From NCBI GenBank assembly GCA_945860915.1, contig CAMARR010000001.1:223277-287276 (forward strand): a stretch of 64,000 nt of DNA, written 5' to 3'. Within the stretch, counting starts at the first letter, position 1; each line of letters opens with the position of its first letter. The position numbers and the translations under genes are program-made. The DNA comes from Candidatus Kuenenia stuttgartensis (GTDB taxonomy: Bacteria; Planctomycetota; GCA-002687715; CAIWVZ01). Shown here one piece after another: positions 1 to 9,234 of the stretch. The notes beneath the pieces were generated by a model. The model did no database searches. It worked only from the letters and a program-made list of their open reading frames with translations, and was not told the origin of the DNA.

Positions 1-1
1 T

Positions 2-475
2 CGGATCCTCCTGGTATGCTCGGGCAATACCTGTCGCAGCCCCATGGCGGTCATCATCATGCGGGCGCTCTTGGCGGACGCTTTGAGAATCTCGACGGCC
101 GAACTCCCAGCGTGGGGACTCTCGGTCGAATCCGCGGGGACAGCAGCCAGCGATGGAGCGCCGGCATCATCGGGTGCCATGGGTGTTGCGCGACGTCGTG
201 GAGCAAGCCTTACCCAACACGCGAGCCGCTATGTCGGTTCAGTGAAACTCGAGTCCTTCGAGCGGGTGTTTGGCTTTACACCGGAACACGTTTCTTCGTT
301 GAGGTCGCGTTTCGGAGTCGCTCGGGCCGAGACGCTCGATCCACGCGGACGTGGCATTGCCGATCCATTCGGTGGATCGGATTCCGAATACGACGACGCC
401 GCCGACTCGATTGATGAAGCGGTTTCTCTCAGAATTCCAGAGCTGATTAAGCTGGCATTCCGCCCGACGTCGTAG
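2..475 (+). CDS. Low-molecular-weight protein tyrosine/arginine phosphatase, 5' end outside window
   Basis: Cytosolic phosphatase of the LMW-PTP fold, which hydrolyses phosphotyrosine or phosphoarginine on proteins. The frame is open from the window edge and encodes the P-loop CSGNTCRSP at 17-43, with the nucleophile Cys at 17-19 and the phosphate-binding Arg at 35-37. The ATG at 44 lies just after the catalytic loop, so it is not the start; only a few N-terminal residues are missing. The general-acid region DPFGGSDSEY lies near the C-terminus, as in the family. 157 residues are visible, close to the usual 150-160. No neighbour in the window hints at the substrate. The fold is secure; whether it acts on phosphotyrosine or phosphoarginine (YwlE-like) cannot be told. 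Confidence 0.88.
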   Translation, partial: RILLVCSGNTCRSPMAVIIMRALLADALRISTAELPAWGLSVESAGTAASDGAPASSGAMGVARRRGASLTQHASRYVGSVKLESFERVFGFTPEHVSSLRSRFGVARAETLDPRGRGIADPFGGSDSEYDDAADSIDEAVSLRIPELIKLAFRPTS

Positions 476-585
476 TCCCCCGGGGCGAACAGCCTAAGCG
501 GACGTGACAAGAGTAGAGCCCCAAGGGCGAATGTAGCCGATACCCCGCAATGCTAGTGGAATCGTTGCAAGGGTGGAAAAAGGGA

Positions 586-620
586 CTGGGTCCCGTCAGG
601 AGCTACCCAACGGGACCCAG
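586..620 (-). terminator. Strong hairpin, likely minus-strand terminator
   Basis: Perfect inverted repeat with an 11-bp stem (CTGGGTCCCGT at 586-596 and its complement at 610-620) and a 13-nt loop. Read on the minus strand, the stem is followed within a few bases by a run of five T (complement of 576-582), as in an intrinsic terminator. It would end transcripts of the gene at 932-3706, about 310 nt after its stop. No T-run follows on the plus strand. Confidence 0.55.
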
Positions 621-831
621 CGAATAAGAACTCGGAGCTCGAGAGGGCGGTTGGGGAGGGAAAAAAAATCTCGCGCCGCCAGAGTTCTCAGATCCGATTC
701 AACGACCGTGCGGGGCCGAAGAACCAGACCTGCGAATATTACATCAACAGTGCCCTCACATGCAATGTGGAGAAGTTAATTTCTGTCGGTCGAAACCCCG
801 GCGTAGTCGTTGCTTACGCAAATCTGGCAAT

Positions 832-862
832 CTTGGGATGCGCATCTAAGTGACATCCCAAG
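832..862 (-). terminator. Hairpin downstream of the repeat-protein gene
   Basis: Perfect 9-bp stem CTTGGGATG (832-840) / CATCCCAAG (854-862) around a 13-nt loop, 70 nt past the stop of the 932-3706 gene. The flanking T-content on the minus strand is low, so it is either a weak terminator or a 3'-end-stabilising hairpin acting before the stronger one at 586-620. Confidence 0.35.
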
Positions 863-931
863 CCCTGTCCTGCGTTCCAGGGACGACCATAAACCCATAT
901 GCAGAAGCCAGTTGCAGACGAGCGCAACCTA

Positions 932-3706
932 CTAGTTTTGCTTCTCAACCACAACTCGCCGTTCAGCCTTCTCGCCAGGAGCCAAGATGACGTTCTCGAC
1001 GAACGTCACCTTGTAGCCAGGACGCAGCACCCGAATTTTCACGGTCTCGGCTGGGATTCTCGACATCGTGACCCGACCGTTGAGATCGGTTTTTTGCGTC
1101 GGCGTATCTCCCTTGGCCGCGACACGGGCTCCTGCCGCATCGAAAATCGTGACATCCATCGCAGGAACGGCCTCGCCAAACTGATCAAAAGCGTAGACCG
1201 TGACTGACGCGGCCGCACGAAGGACTTCATTGCGAACTACTGTCTCTCCTTCGCCCACCGTGAGAACGGAGTTCGCTGGGACAACCCACGCGTCGGATTC
1301 AAACCGGAGTTGGTACTGGCCCGCAGCCACGCCGGTCATTCTGAACTCTCCCTCACCATCCACGCGCGACATGACAGGAGGCGGCGGAGCTCGGCGGACC
1401 GCTCCAGGAACCGGAGGGTCCATTCGGTCAAGGAAGATCCCAACGCCGGCAACCGGTGAGCCCTTCGTGTCTCGCAGTTTGCCAGTCACGATGCCTCCTG
1501 TTTTGAGGCGAATGGCCCCCACGTCAGCTGCGACCCCATCCACCATGACCTGAGGCCCAGGCGTTTCGGCGAAGTCGCCCGCGGATACTAAAACCCCATA
1601 GAGACCAGCTTCAACGTCCTTGAGACGGAAGAAACCGGCGTCGTCTTGAAATTCCATTGCCACGGCGGAGACGCCGCCTGTTGGGCTCTTGCGGTCCGGC
1701 TGCTTGGCAGTCGGAATGATAGGGTCAAGTGAAATCGAGAAGACTCGCACAGGAGCCCCAGACGAGTCCACCACGAACCCCGTGACCTCTCCGAGCGCAA
1801 GTAATCTAACGTCTATGCCCGAAGTGTCGGCAGCAACGTCATCGATGGGTTTGGATGTCATCCGCGGCTTTGCAGTACTGCCCTTGAGGCGATACCAGCC
1901 GGGCAGAAGTTTGCTGATCTTGAAAGTGCCATCGGCAGCCGCGACCGCCGTAGCGGCAGCGTCGTCAGCGTTGGACGCGAATGCTTCGATCAACGCACCG
2001 GCGCCGGGGTTTCCATCGGGCAACGTCACGCGACCCGAAATCGACTTAGAGCGCGACATCGTGATGTCCAGTGTCTGCGCGTCATTAGAGTCTTTGAGCT
2101 GAACCGTCTGGTTCATCGTTGAAACATGATCCGCCTCATCGAAACGAAGGGTGTGCTTGCCGCCCCAGAGGGATCGGAACGCATATCCACCATCGGGGCC
2201 CGTCGTTTCTGTCACACTTGCGCCTTGTCCAACGTCCGACGGCGGCATGAACCATGCAAGCGAAAAGGCCGGACGCTCCAAGGTGACTAATGCACCGACG
2301 ACCGGTGCGCCACCGTCATCTGTCACCCGTCCGGAGATAACTCCTCCGCGTGGTAACTCGAGTGTGAAGTCCTCCTTGATCTCGGCCGGTCCGACCACGA
2401 TCTCGGGAGAGGTGCCAAGGCCCGCTTCGCGGTGCATCGCAACAACGACATACTTCTGACCGACATCAAGGTCACGCAGCAGGAATCTCCCCTGGGCATC
2501 CGCCTTGGTTTCGGATCCGGGAATGATCGAATTCGTGAGAATCGTGTTCTTTGCCAGCCACACTCGGGCGCCGACAGCCGGTCCACCGATGGGAAGGTTG
2601 ACAATTCCCGCTACCGCGCCACTCGGCTCCATAAAGAACTCGAGGCGGTTCGGTCGCTCCGCAGTCGACATCTCGGCATCCGTGAGATCTCGCACATCCG
2701 GAGGTGCCGAGAAGCCGCGCAGCTCCATGGCGAAACGCACCTTGCCACGCTTGAGCCCGGTAATTCGGAAGACGCCATTGTTGTCCGAAGTCCCGTGATA
2801 GCGCGGGACAATCATGTCAGTCCCTTTCACATGAACAGCGGGGAGTGCCTTTCCGTCACGACGATTCTTGACGACACCCTCGATGACAAGACCCCGCTTG
2901 AGTTTGAAGTCGTGCACGCATGGTTTCCCCGAGGGGACGTCGCGCATTTCACTGCTGTCTTCGTAATCAGGGTGATAGAAAAGGAACTGCACGTTGCGAT
3001 CGGGAACGCCCTCATAGGTGTACCGACCATCGGGGTCAGTGATCACGTTCTCGTTCCACCTGAACTGAGTCGGTGAGTCGGCGGTCACCTTTCCTGTTGC
3101 GTACCAGCCCTTCACGCGCGCCCCCACAATCGGCTGTCCAGTATCGATATCGGTCACGCGACCGCTTAGAGGAACTCCGGTCATGAGCGTGAAGTCGACC
3201 TGGCGTCCTGCCGGGACCGAATCCTTGAACTGTGAGGTAAAACCGGCTTTCAGCGCACGCATCGCCTGCACTCTCGCGGCCGGGTCGATTCCGTTGAACG
3301 CATAGCGCCCGTTTTTGTCGGTGCTGCTTGTGCCCGCAATCACCTCTGTGCCCCATTGATCGACCGGACGCCTACTACCCGTGTCAATGTCCCATCGAAT
3401 GATCTGGATGGTCACGTCGGGGATGGGATTACCATCGCGATCCTTGACCACACCTTCGATCATGTCGGGGGTTGCCGCAGGGCGCACGGGTGCCACCGCA
3501 GTCACTACCTCGCCCTTAGCCAAGGGCGTGTCCGGTCGGCTATTCGTTGCCGCATCACCCGGACCCGACGTGTTGGGAGACCCCGGCGACGGGCTCTTGT
3601 CCAAAAGGAGCGACGCCCCCCAGCCAGCCAAGGCCAAGACGACTAGCACCAAAATGATCACGGGCCCCTTCGAGTTGCCCGTAGAATTCGTATTCGCTGA
3701 GTTCAT
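932..3706 (-). CDS. Membrane-anchored protein with nine carboxypeptidase-regulatory-like repeats
   Basis: A 924-residue envelope protein. A short N-terminal tail is followed by one hydrophobic segment (about residues 14-35), a Ser/Pro/Gly-rich linker, then from about residue 83 nine tandem beta-sandwich repeats spaced 80-100 residues. Each opens with a signature such as GVVKDRDGNPIPDV, GRVTDIDTGQPIVGA, GRVTDDGGAPVVGA or GKLRDTKGSPVAGV, typical of CarboxypepD_reg-like domains. No catalytic domain is seen, so it is probably an adhesive, scaffold or polysaccharide-binding protein facing the periplasm or outside. The start at 3706 gives the anchor directly. It is monocistronic and divergent from the PilZ gene. 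The ligand is unknown. Confidence 0.8.
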   Translation of the reverse strand: MNSANTNSTGNSKGPVIILVLVVLALAGWGASLLLDKSPSPGSPNTSGPGDAATNSRPDTPLAKGEVVTAVAPVRPAATPDMIEGVVKDRDGNPIPDVTIQIIRWDIDTGSRRPVDQWGTEVIAGTSSTDKNGRYAFNGIDPAARVQAMRALKAGFTSQFKDSVPAGRQVDFTLMTGVPLSGRVTDIDTGQPIVGARVKGWYATGKVTADSPTQFRWNENVITDPDGRYTYEGVPDRNVQFLFYHPDYEDSSEMRDVPSGKPCVHDFKLKRGLVIEGVVKNRRDGKALPAVHVKGTDMIVPRYHGTSDNNGVFRITGLKRGKVRFAMELRGFSAPPDVRDLTDAEMSTAERPNRLEFFMEPSGAVAGIVNLPIGGPAVGARVWLAKNTILTNSIIPGSETKADAQGRFLLRDLDVGQKYVVVAMHREAGLGTSPEIVVGPAEIKEDFTLELPRGGVISGRVTDDGGAPVVGALVTLERPAFSLAWFMPPSDVGQGASVTETTGPDGGYAFRSLWGGKHTLRFDEADHVSTMNQTVQLKDSNDAQTLDITMSRSKSISGRVTLPDGNPGAGALIEAFASNADDAAATAVAAADGTFKISKLLPGWYRLKGSTAKPRMTSKPIDDVAADTSGIDVRLLALGEVTGFVVDSSGAPVRVFSISLDPIIPTAKQPDRKSPTGGVSAVAMEFQDDAGFFRLKDVEAGLYGVLVSAGDFAETPGPQVMVDGVAADVGAIRLKTGGIVTGKLRDTKGSPVAGVGIFLDRMDPPVPGAVRRAPPPPVMSRVDGEGEFRMTGVAAGQYQLRFESDAWVVPANSVLTVGEGETVVRNEVLRAAASVTVYAFDQFGEAVPAMDVTIFDAAGARVAAKGDTPTQKTDLNGRVTMSRIPAETVKIRVLRPGYKVTFVENVILAPGEKAERRVVVEKQN

Positions 3707-3957
3707 GTGTTGTTCACTCTACCCCCATAAGGGGCCCAGAGCCTAAGGCACAGCAGCCGCACCACATACACGTCAAATCGCGGCAGCAAAAACCAACGCT
3801 GTCCAACGAGTCTCCGATCGGCATCCATATACGCATTGGTGGAGCGTTCTGCAATTTACGCAATCCCGACACATTTACCCCCGTCCTGGCACCGAATTGG
3901 GGGTCAAGGATCAAAGCCATCCCGTCCGATAAGAAAAGCACCCAACGGGACACCCTT

Positions 3958-4332
3958 ATGCAGGAAAACCGCCATTTCCCACGCGTCGCAACCAACTGCC
4001 AAGTCAAATACCGCCCAGTTGGCGACGATCCTCGTTTCGAGCAACTCGCCCAATGTGACGGGGTCGTCCAAAACATCTCGGGTGGTGGCGTCTGTATCGA
4101 GATGGCCTTGGCCACTCCAGCGGGCACCATGCTCGCCCTTGATCTCGAACTCCCAGGTTTGCCGATGTCGGTAATTGCCCTCGGCAAGGTGGCTTGGTGC
4201 CGTCCAGCTGGCGCGACTTTCGAAGCCGGGATCGAATTCTGGTGGATTGGGTGGCGCGATGAAGCTGCGCAAATGCAGATTCGCCAGTTCATCAATCAGA
4301 AGTTGCGTGACGAAGTCACCGCGAAGACCTGA
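3958..4332 (+). CDS. Single-domain PilZ protein (c-di-GMP receptor)
   Basis: 124-residue stand-alone PilZ domain. Both c-di-GMP-binding motifs are present: RxxxR as RHFPR at residues 5-9 and the N-x-S-x-x-G element NISGGG at 39-44. It is therefore expected to bind cyclic di-GMP and pass the signal to a partner by contact. The following strands (VIALGKVAWCRP, EAGIEFWWI) fit the PilZ barrel. There is no clear Shine-Dalgarno sequence before the ATG. It stops exactly where the convergent glycosyltransferase gene ends; together with the divergent surface-repeat gene this suggests, but does not prove, a role in surface or exopolysaccharide control. Confidence 0.85.
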   Translation: MQENRHFPRVATNCQVKYRPVGDDPRFEQLAQCDGVVQNISGGGVCIEMALATPAGTMLALDLELPGLPMSVIALGKVAWCRPAGATFEAGIEFWWIGWRDEAAQMQIRQFINQKLRDEVTAKT

Positions 4333-5415
4333 TCACGCCCGGTAGATCGCGGCGACCTCCGTCGCGAGGCGAAGTCCGTCATATTTTTGCCGGATCTCTG
4401 ATCGAGCCTCGTCTGTGACTCGTCCCAAAGCCAACTGTCGCATCACGGCAGCGGCAAGATCGACTGCTGTCCGTTGGACAACCTCGCCAGCGCGCGGATC
4501 AACGATGCCCCGAACTCCGCCAACATCCGGTGCGACGACTCGAGTTCCGAGGGCCTGAAGTTCAATCAATGCGAGAGGAGTCCCTTCGGCGACGGACGTC
4601 AGTATCCCGACGCTGGCTTGCTGGTAGATATCCCAGGGCTCTGCGATGTTCCCCCAAAACTTCACTCGATGGCGAATCAGAGGATTGGCAGACACTTTGG
4701 CTCGAACACGTGTCATGAGCACGCCATCTCCGACAACATCGAAGTGGACCGCGGGATCGGTCAATTCAACCACCGCAAGCAGTAGATCGGGGTCCTTAAT
4801 TGGCACCAGTCTTGCGGCAAACACGACGCGCCTAGGTATCGATTGTTCGACATTGGCCCGCGCCGGAATCTCAATGGCAGGTTCTACGATTTTGGATTTT
4901 GCGCGGACACCAAACCCTATCGCATCAATAAGCTCTTCCTCTTGGAGCGAATTCTGACAAATCACCACGTCTGTAACGCGAAGGGTCACGCGCTCGATGA
5001 AGCGGATCCACCACGAACCGATCACGCCCGCATATCCACGAAAGGCGAGTCCATGAAACGTATGCACAACGCGCGGAACGCGCGCACACCACGCGGCCCA
5101 TCGCCCAAGGAACCCTGCCTTGCTTTGATGCGTATGAACGACGTCAGGTTTCTCTTTCCGCAGGATCCGAAGGATTGCGAAGAACGCCTGAATGTCCGCC
5201 CAGATAGACACTGCTCGCTCGAGCGTCGTAATCTCGATGATCCTGCCTTGCACAGTAATCGCACCTGATCCTTCCGTAGGAGGCGTCGGACCGGTCAGCG
5301 TCACGCCGTCTATCCCACACTCCGGGAGCAAGGTATTCAAGAGAGAGATATGGCGCGTGGGTCCCCCAACGTTGAGCCGCGTCACGATGCGCACCACCTT
5401 CAAGCGACGATTCAC
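4333..5415 (-). CDS. GT4-family glycosyltransferase
   Basis: 360-residue GT-B glycosyltransferase. The N-terminal acceptor half begins VVRIVTRLNVGGPTRH, the glycine-rich opening of GT4 enzymes, and carries the HTHQSKAGFLGR loop. The C-terminal nucleotide-sugar half carries SVAEGTPLALIELQALG, containing the EX7E motif that binds the donor. The family transfers a sugar from UDP- or GDP-sugar to a lipid-linked or polysaccharide acceptor on the cytosolic face of the membrane. There is no transmembrane segment. The resemblance is to polysaccharide and capsule enzymes, but no export or polymerase genes adjoin it, so the product is unknown. Confidence 0.86.
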   Translation of the reverse strand: MNRRLKVVRIVTRLNVGGPTRHISLLNTLLPECGIDGVTLTGPTPPTEGSGAITVQGRIIEITTLERAVSIWADIQAFFAILRILRKEKPDVVHTHQSKAGFLGRWAAWCARVPRVVHTFHGLAFRGYAGVIGSWWIRFIERVTLRVTDVVICQNSLQEEELIDAIGFGVRAKSKIVEPAIEIPARANVEQSIPRRVVFAARLVPIKDPDLLLAVVELTDPAVHFDVVGDGVLMTRVRAKVSANPLIRHRVKFWGNIAEPWDIYQQASVGILTSVAEGTPLALIELQALGTRVVAPDVGGVRGIVDPRAGEVVQRTAVDLAAAVMRQLALGRVTDEARSEIRQKYDGLRLATEVAAIYRA

Positions 5416-5483
5416 ATCGGAATGGTAGCGCGACTAGCCAAAGAGGTGGAACCTGTCCTCCTCACCGAGTAATCTCTCGGAGC

Positions 5484-7643
5484 ATGGAGGCGAAAGAATC
5501 CCGGGTGCTGAGTGCGACAGTCCGCCGGGTGATTTATCACGCGGCCGACACGGGATTCGCCGTGATCGAAGTCATCACCGAAGATGGAGCTTCCTTCACG
5601 GCCGCTGGTACGATCGGCGATCCAAGTCCGGAGTCTAGCTACCGACTTGAGGGGAGTTTCGAAGACCACCCACGATTTGGGCCACGCTTCAAGGTGACTT
5701 CGGCGATTCCGGTGACACCGGACTCGATTAACGGTGTACGTCGCTACCTCGCATCAGGACGATTCGAGGGAGTAGGCGAGGCAACGGCGGCCCGAATTGT
5801 GGATGACTTGGGCCCGAATGCCTTCGTCAAGCTCGCCGGGGATGAAGACATCACCATTCGGGGATTCGGAAAGAAAAAGCTCGCAGTGCTCCGGGCTTCG
5901 GTGCGATCAGCTCAGGCCGAAATTGAGACCTTCGCCTTTCTTGCTGGGATCGGGCTAGGGCCTGCTCTTTCGGCATCGGTTGTGCGTGCCTACGGTCCGC
6001 GGGCCGCGGCCATCACCAAGGAGAACCCGTGGAAACTCGCTGACGACATTCGCGGCATTGGCTTTCCCACGGCTGATCGCCTCAGTCGAAACCTCGGCTT
6101 TGATTCCGAGCATCCCCTGCGTCGCGAGGCAGGCCTAGTGCACACGCTGAAGGAAGCCATGGAGCAAGGTGACACCTGCCTGCCCATCGAGATGCTTGTC
6201 GTTCGAAGCGCTGAACTCCTCGCACTTGAATCAACTATGATCGAGGCCTCCGTCGTGTCTGCGGAGGCGTCAGGTAGAATCGTGGTTGAACGCGCATTCG
6301 AGGGCGTTTGTCGTGTCTACCATCCCGATCTTTTCGCGCTCGAGGTCGAAGCCTCCCGCCGGATTTCACGACTGATGCTTCGCCCTGCGCTACTGCAAGA
6401 TGACTCAGACGTTCCAACTCAACTTCCCGAGCATCTGTCGGATGAACAGAAGCAGGCTGTGAGGCTTCTTCTGACTCGTCCGCTTGCGCTCCTCACCGGT
6501 GGCCCGGGTGTTGGCAAGACCACCGTGATTGACTCACTCGTGAAGTGCGTCACGGCCCTCGGGAAATCGGTGCAACTCGCCGCACCCACGGGTCGCGCTG
6601 CACGCCGTATGGAAGAAGCTACGGGTCGCGCCGCGGCAACTATTCATCGACTCCTCGGCATTCAACCCACGGACCACTACGACGACAGGCTGCCTCCCCA
6701 ACCCGTTCTGGCGGATGTGCTAGTCGTCGATGAAGCGTCCATGCTCGACCTTCCCCTTTTCGTGCAGATCCTGCGGGGGCTAGTCGGAAAGACATCGTTA
6801 ATCCTAGTCGGGGATCCCGACCAGCTGCCATCCGTCGGTCCTGGAAACGTTTTGGCAGATCTTTTGTCATCGCGCATGATCCCGACGGTTTCACTGTCCA
6901 GGATTTTCAGGCAAGAGCACGGCGGACTTTTGGTCCGCAACGCACACGCGATCCGTGAGGGGCAATTCCCAGAGATGCCCGAGCCTCATGAGGTGACCGA
7001 CTTTTATTACATGGAGCGCAACGACGCGTCAGAGGGCTGTGCCCTCATCCGTGAACTGGTGGCCCGCAGGCTTCCTCAAAAGTTCGGGTTGGATCCCTCA
7101 GAGGATATTCAAGTTCTGACACCCATGCACAAAGGCGCATGTGGAACGGAATCACTCAATGCCGTCCTTCAGGACGCGCTACGCGATGGAAGTCGTTCGG
7201 CGAAGCGCGGCGAGCGCGTCTTTCGCGAAGGCGATCGTGTTATCGCAACGCGCAATGACTACGAACGCAGCCTCGCGAATGGTGAAACCGGTCGTGTCGT
7301 TGGTGTGATCGACAGCACCGGTGAGGTCTCCGTAGCATTCGGCTCGACGATTCATCGATTTGGCGCGGGAGAATGGGATGACCTCCAACTGTCCTACACC
7401 CTGACCGTTCACAAGGCCCAGGGTAGCGAGTATGCCGCCGTCGTTCTCCCGATGTTTAACGAGCACTGGCCGATGTTGAGGAGGTCTGTGCTTTACACTG
7501 CAATGACGCGCGCCCGTCGACTCTTAGTCATCGTCGGTCAGAGATCGGCTCTGTCTCGCGCCATCGCCGACGCCCGTAGAGCAGATCGATTCAGCCTTCT
7601 TGTTTCTAGGCTTACAGGTGAGCCGCCACGGGATCTCTCATGA
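5484..7643 (+). CDS. recD2: RecD2-type SF1B DNA helicase
   Basis: 719-residue ATP-dependent 5'-3' DNA helicase of the RecD2 class, found where RecBC is absent and linked to DNA repair. It has an N-terminal OB-like domain, a helix-hairpin-helix region (about 80-200), Walker A GGPGVGKTT near residue 338, Walker B VVDEASML near 413, and the C-terminal UvrD-like motif TVHKAQGSEY near 636. The length matches RecD2 (700-750) rather than the shorter RecD subunit. CGGAG precedes the ATG. Its last four bases overlap the start of the metallophosphoesterase gene, so the two are probably translated together; no recB or recC is nearby. Confidence 0.93.
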   Translation: MEAKESRVLSATVRRVIYHAADTGFAVIEVITEDGASFTAAGTIGDPSPESSYRLEGSFEDHPRFGPRFKVTSAIPVTPDSINGVRRYLASGRFEGVGEATAARIVDDLGPNAFVKLAGDEDITIRGFGKKKLAVLRASVRSAQAEIETFAFLAGIGLGPALSASVVRAYGPRAAAITKENPWKLADDIRGIGFPTADRLSRNLGFDSEHPLRREAGLVHTLKEAMEQGDTCLPIEMLVVRSAELLALESTMIEASVVSAEASGRIVVERAFEGVCRVYHPDLFALEVEASRRISRLMLRPALLQDDSDVPTQLPEHLSDEQKQAVRLLLTRPLALLTGGPGVGKTTVIDSLVKCVTALGKSVQLAAPTGRAARRMEEATGRAAATIHRLLGIQPTDHYDDRLPPQPVLADVLVVDEASMLDLPLFVQILRGLVGKTSLILVGDPDQLPSVGPGNVLADLLSSRMIPTVSLSRIFRQEHGGLLVRNAHAIREGQFPEMPEPHEVTDFYYMERNDASEGCALIRELVARRLPQKFGLDPSEDIQVLTPMHKGACGTESLNAVLQDALRDGSRSAKRGERVFREGDRVIATRNDYERSLANGETGRVVGVIDSTGEVSVAFGSTIHRFGAGEWDDLQLSYTLTVHKAQGSEYAAVVLPMFNEHWPMLRRSVLYTAMTRARRLLVIVGQRSALSRAIADARRADRFSLLVSRLTGEPPRDLS

Positions 7644-8467
7644 AAGTCTGGTACGCGTCGGACCTCCACGTTGAGTCGAAGACCAACCGCACCGCGACCC
7701 TCGCCCTGCGAGATCTTGCGATCAAAGAAGCACCTGATGTTCTGATCTTGGGTGGAGATGTATGCAATGGCCCCCACGCCTTATCTGGTGTCCTGGCAAT
7801 GTTCTCGGGAATTGCCCCTCTCAACGTGTTCGTACCAGGCAATCACGAACTTTGGGATGGGGCTATCGACGCAAGGACGATTCACTACAAGGTCCTGCCG
7901 GAGATATGTTCCGCGCATGGATTCGATATGCTCATTGACGAACCGCTTCAAATTGGATCCATCGGAATCGTTGCGTCAATGGGTTGGTACGACGGCACGT
8001 TTGCTCCGCCAAATGTCTTTTCCGCCGACGCCCTCGCACGTAAGCAACATCTAGGTCGAGTTCTGCTCGACGCTAGTCAACTTCGATGGCTTGCGGCCGA
8101 CGGGTCGCCTATGTCCGATGCCGACGTGACGAACCTTCTTCTCGACGACCTGCGGTCGCAAATTGAAAATCTAGGCGACGAGGTGACTCGCGTCGTCGCC
8201 GCGCTGCACATGGTTCCCCACGCGAACGCACTGGGTCAAAGATGGAACGAAGAAGAACGCTCTTACTTCCGAGCCTTCCAGGGTTCCGAACGCTTTGGGG
8301 AGCTTCTAGGCCGTGACAGTCGGATCCGTGACATCCTTTGTGGGCATGACCACGAATCAAGTCAATCAAAAATCGGAACGATTACCGTCCACAAACGACC
8401 CGTTGGACACATCAAACCAGGATCCGTGTTTGAACCCACGGCACACCGCGTCCTACTCGATCTCTAG
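7640..8467 (+). CDS. Calcineurin-like metallophosphoesterase
   Basis: 275-residue binuclear metallophosphoesterase. The metal-binding motifs are in order: SDLHVES (residues 8-14), GGDVCNG (about 38), PGNHELWDG (about 68), an ALHMVPH histidine motif (about 192) and GHDHESS near residue 233. There is no signal peptide, so it acts in the cytosol. Its start overlaps the recD2 stop by ATGA. Metallophosphoesterases beside helicases can be SbcD-like nucleases, but this protein lacks the SbcD capping domain and no SbcC gene follows, so the substrate is open. It converges with the permease gene, overlapping four bases. Confidence 0.85.
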   Translation: MKVWYASDLHVESKTNRTATLALRDLAIKEAPDVLILGGDVCNGPHALSGVLAMFSGIAPLNVFVPGNHELWDGAIDARTIHYKVLPEICSAHGFDMLIDEPLQIGSIGIVASMGWYDGTFAPPNVFSADALARKQHLGRVLLDASQLRWLAADGSPMSDADVTNLLLDDLRSQIENLGDEVTRVVAALHMVPHANALGQRWNEEERSYFRAFQGSERFGELLGRDSRIRDILCGHDHESSQSKIGTITVHKRPVGHIKPGSVFEPTAHRVLLDL

Positions 8468-9234
8468 ATTAAGTCGCGTCGCGACATCTGTGTCAGGAAA
8501 AGCAACACGAAGACTGCGCCGACAAGTGGAATGGCCAAGCGCGCTTCGGATTGAGTGATCGCAACGAATGAGTCCACGGCTGTCTGCTGTAACGAATTGC
8601 GTGTCGTGAACGAGGGGTCCAGCAGCGCTTCGAGATACGCAGAGGGGCCCAACTTGCGCAGGACTCCAGGCAAACTTGCGAAAAGAAGATCCAAAACACC
8701 GTAGGCTACGATTCCGATGACGGTCGGGAATTTGAGAAATGCTCCGAGGAGCGAGTGGAATGGCACGTAGAGAATAAGTCCGAACAATGACACCCGCAGA
8801 AGCCCCCACAAAAGTGAGAGGTCCGATGCGACATCCGCCGCAAGCCCGGCTCGCCAACCCGCCCATGTGCCTGCCGCCGCCACAAAAAGCGCAAATGCAC
8901 TGACAGCGAACGCACCCAACATCGATCCGATTGCATACGCCTTCCGACCAACGGGCGTCGACAGAATGAAAACGACGGTGCGATCATCGATGGCGTCACG
9001 AATGACGTTGCTCGACATCAGCAACGAGATGATGGGCACGAGGAACGCCACGAATAGCTCAGGTGTGACCTGAACGAATCCTGTACTGGCGCGGGGCGGC
9101 GCAAAAGTCCTGGCGAGAATGCCAAAAATGGCGGGCACCATGGACAGCAGGAATAAGAGAAAAACACGTCTACGACCGAGGAGATGTCGAATGGTGAATC
9201 CGGCCACGATGAGACTACCTCGGACAGGGCTCAT
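8464..9234 (-). CDS. ABC-2 type permease, second pair
   Basis: 256-residue membrane protein with about six hydrophobic segments (near residues 20-40, 53-70, 100-125, 138-160, 168-185, 232-250). It is the ABC-2 type permease partner of the ATPase encoded just upstream; the two frames share an ATGA junction. It is the last gene of a four-gene ABC operon running from 11981 down to 8464. The layout resembles Gld/Nos-type ABC-2 modules. The transported substrate cannot be inferred. Confidence 0.75.
   Translation of the reverse strand: MSPVRGSLIVAGFTIRHLLGRRRVFLLFLLSMVPAIFGILARTFAPPRASTGFVQVTPELFVAFLVPIISLLMSSNVIRDAIDDRTVVFILSTPVGRKAYAIGSMLGAFAVSAFALFVAAAGTWAGWRAGLAADVASDLSLLWGLLRVSLFGLILYVPFHSLLGAFLKFPTVIGIVAYGVLDLLFASLPGVLRKLGPSAYLEALLDPSFTTRNSLQQTAVDSFVAITQSEARLAIPLVGAVFVLLFLTQMSRRDLI

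Larger units (their letters stand above)
476..931. other. Gene-free stretch with two hairpins
   Basis: 456 bases between the phosphatase stop and the stop of the carboxypeptidase-regulatory-repeat gene, which face each other. No reading frame here resembles a protein. The region holds two perfect inverted repeats (annotated separately) and an A-rich run around 660-668. It is a 3' region for both flanking genes. A small RNA is possible but nothing in the sequence demonstrates one. Confidence 0.6.

Noticed and set aside
2432..3076. Long plus-strand open frame opposite the nine-repeat gene
   Set aside because: It runs antisense to a well-supported protein and has no recognisable domain; its sequence is a mirror of the coding strand.
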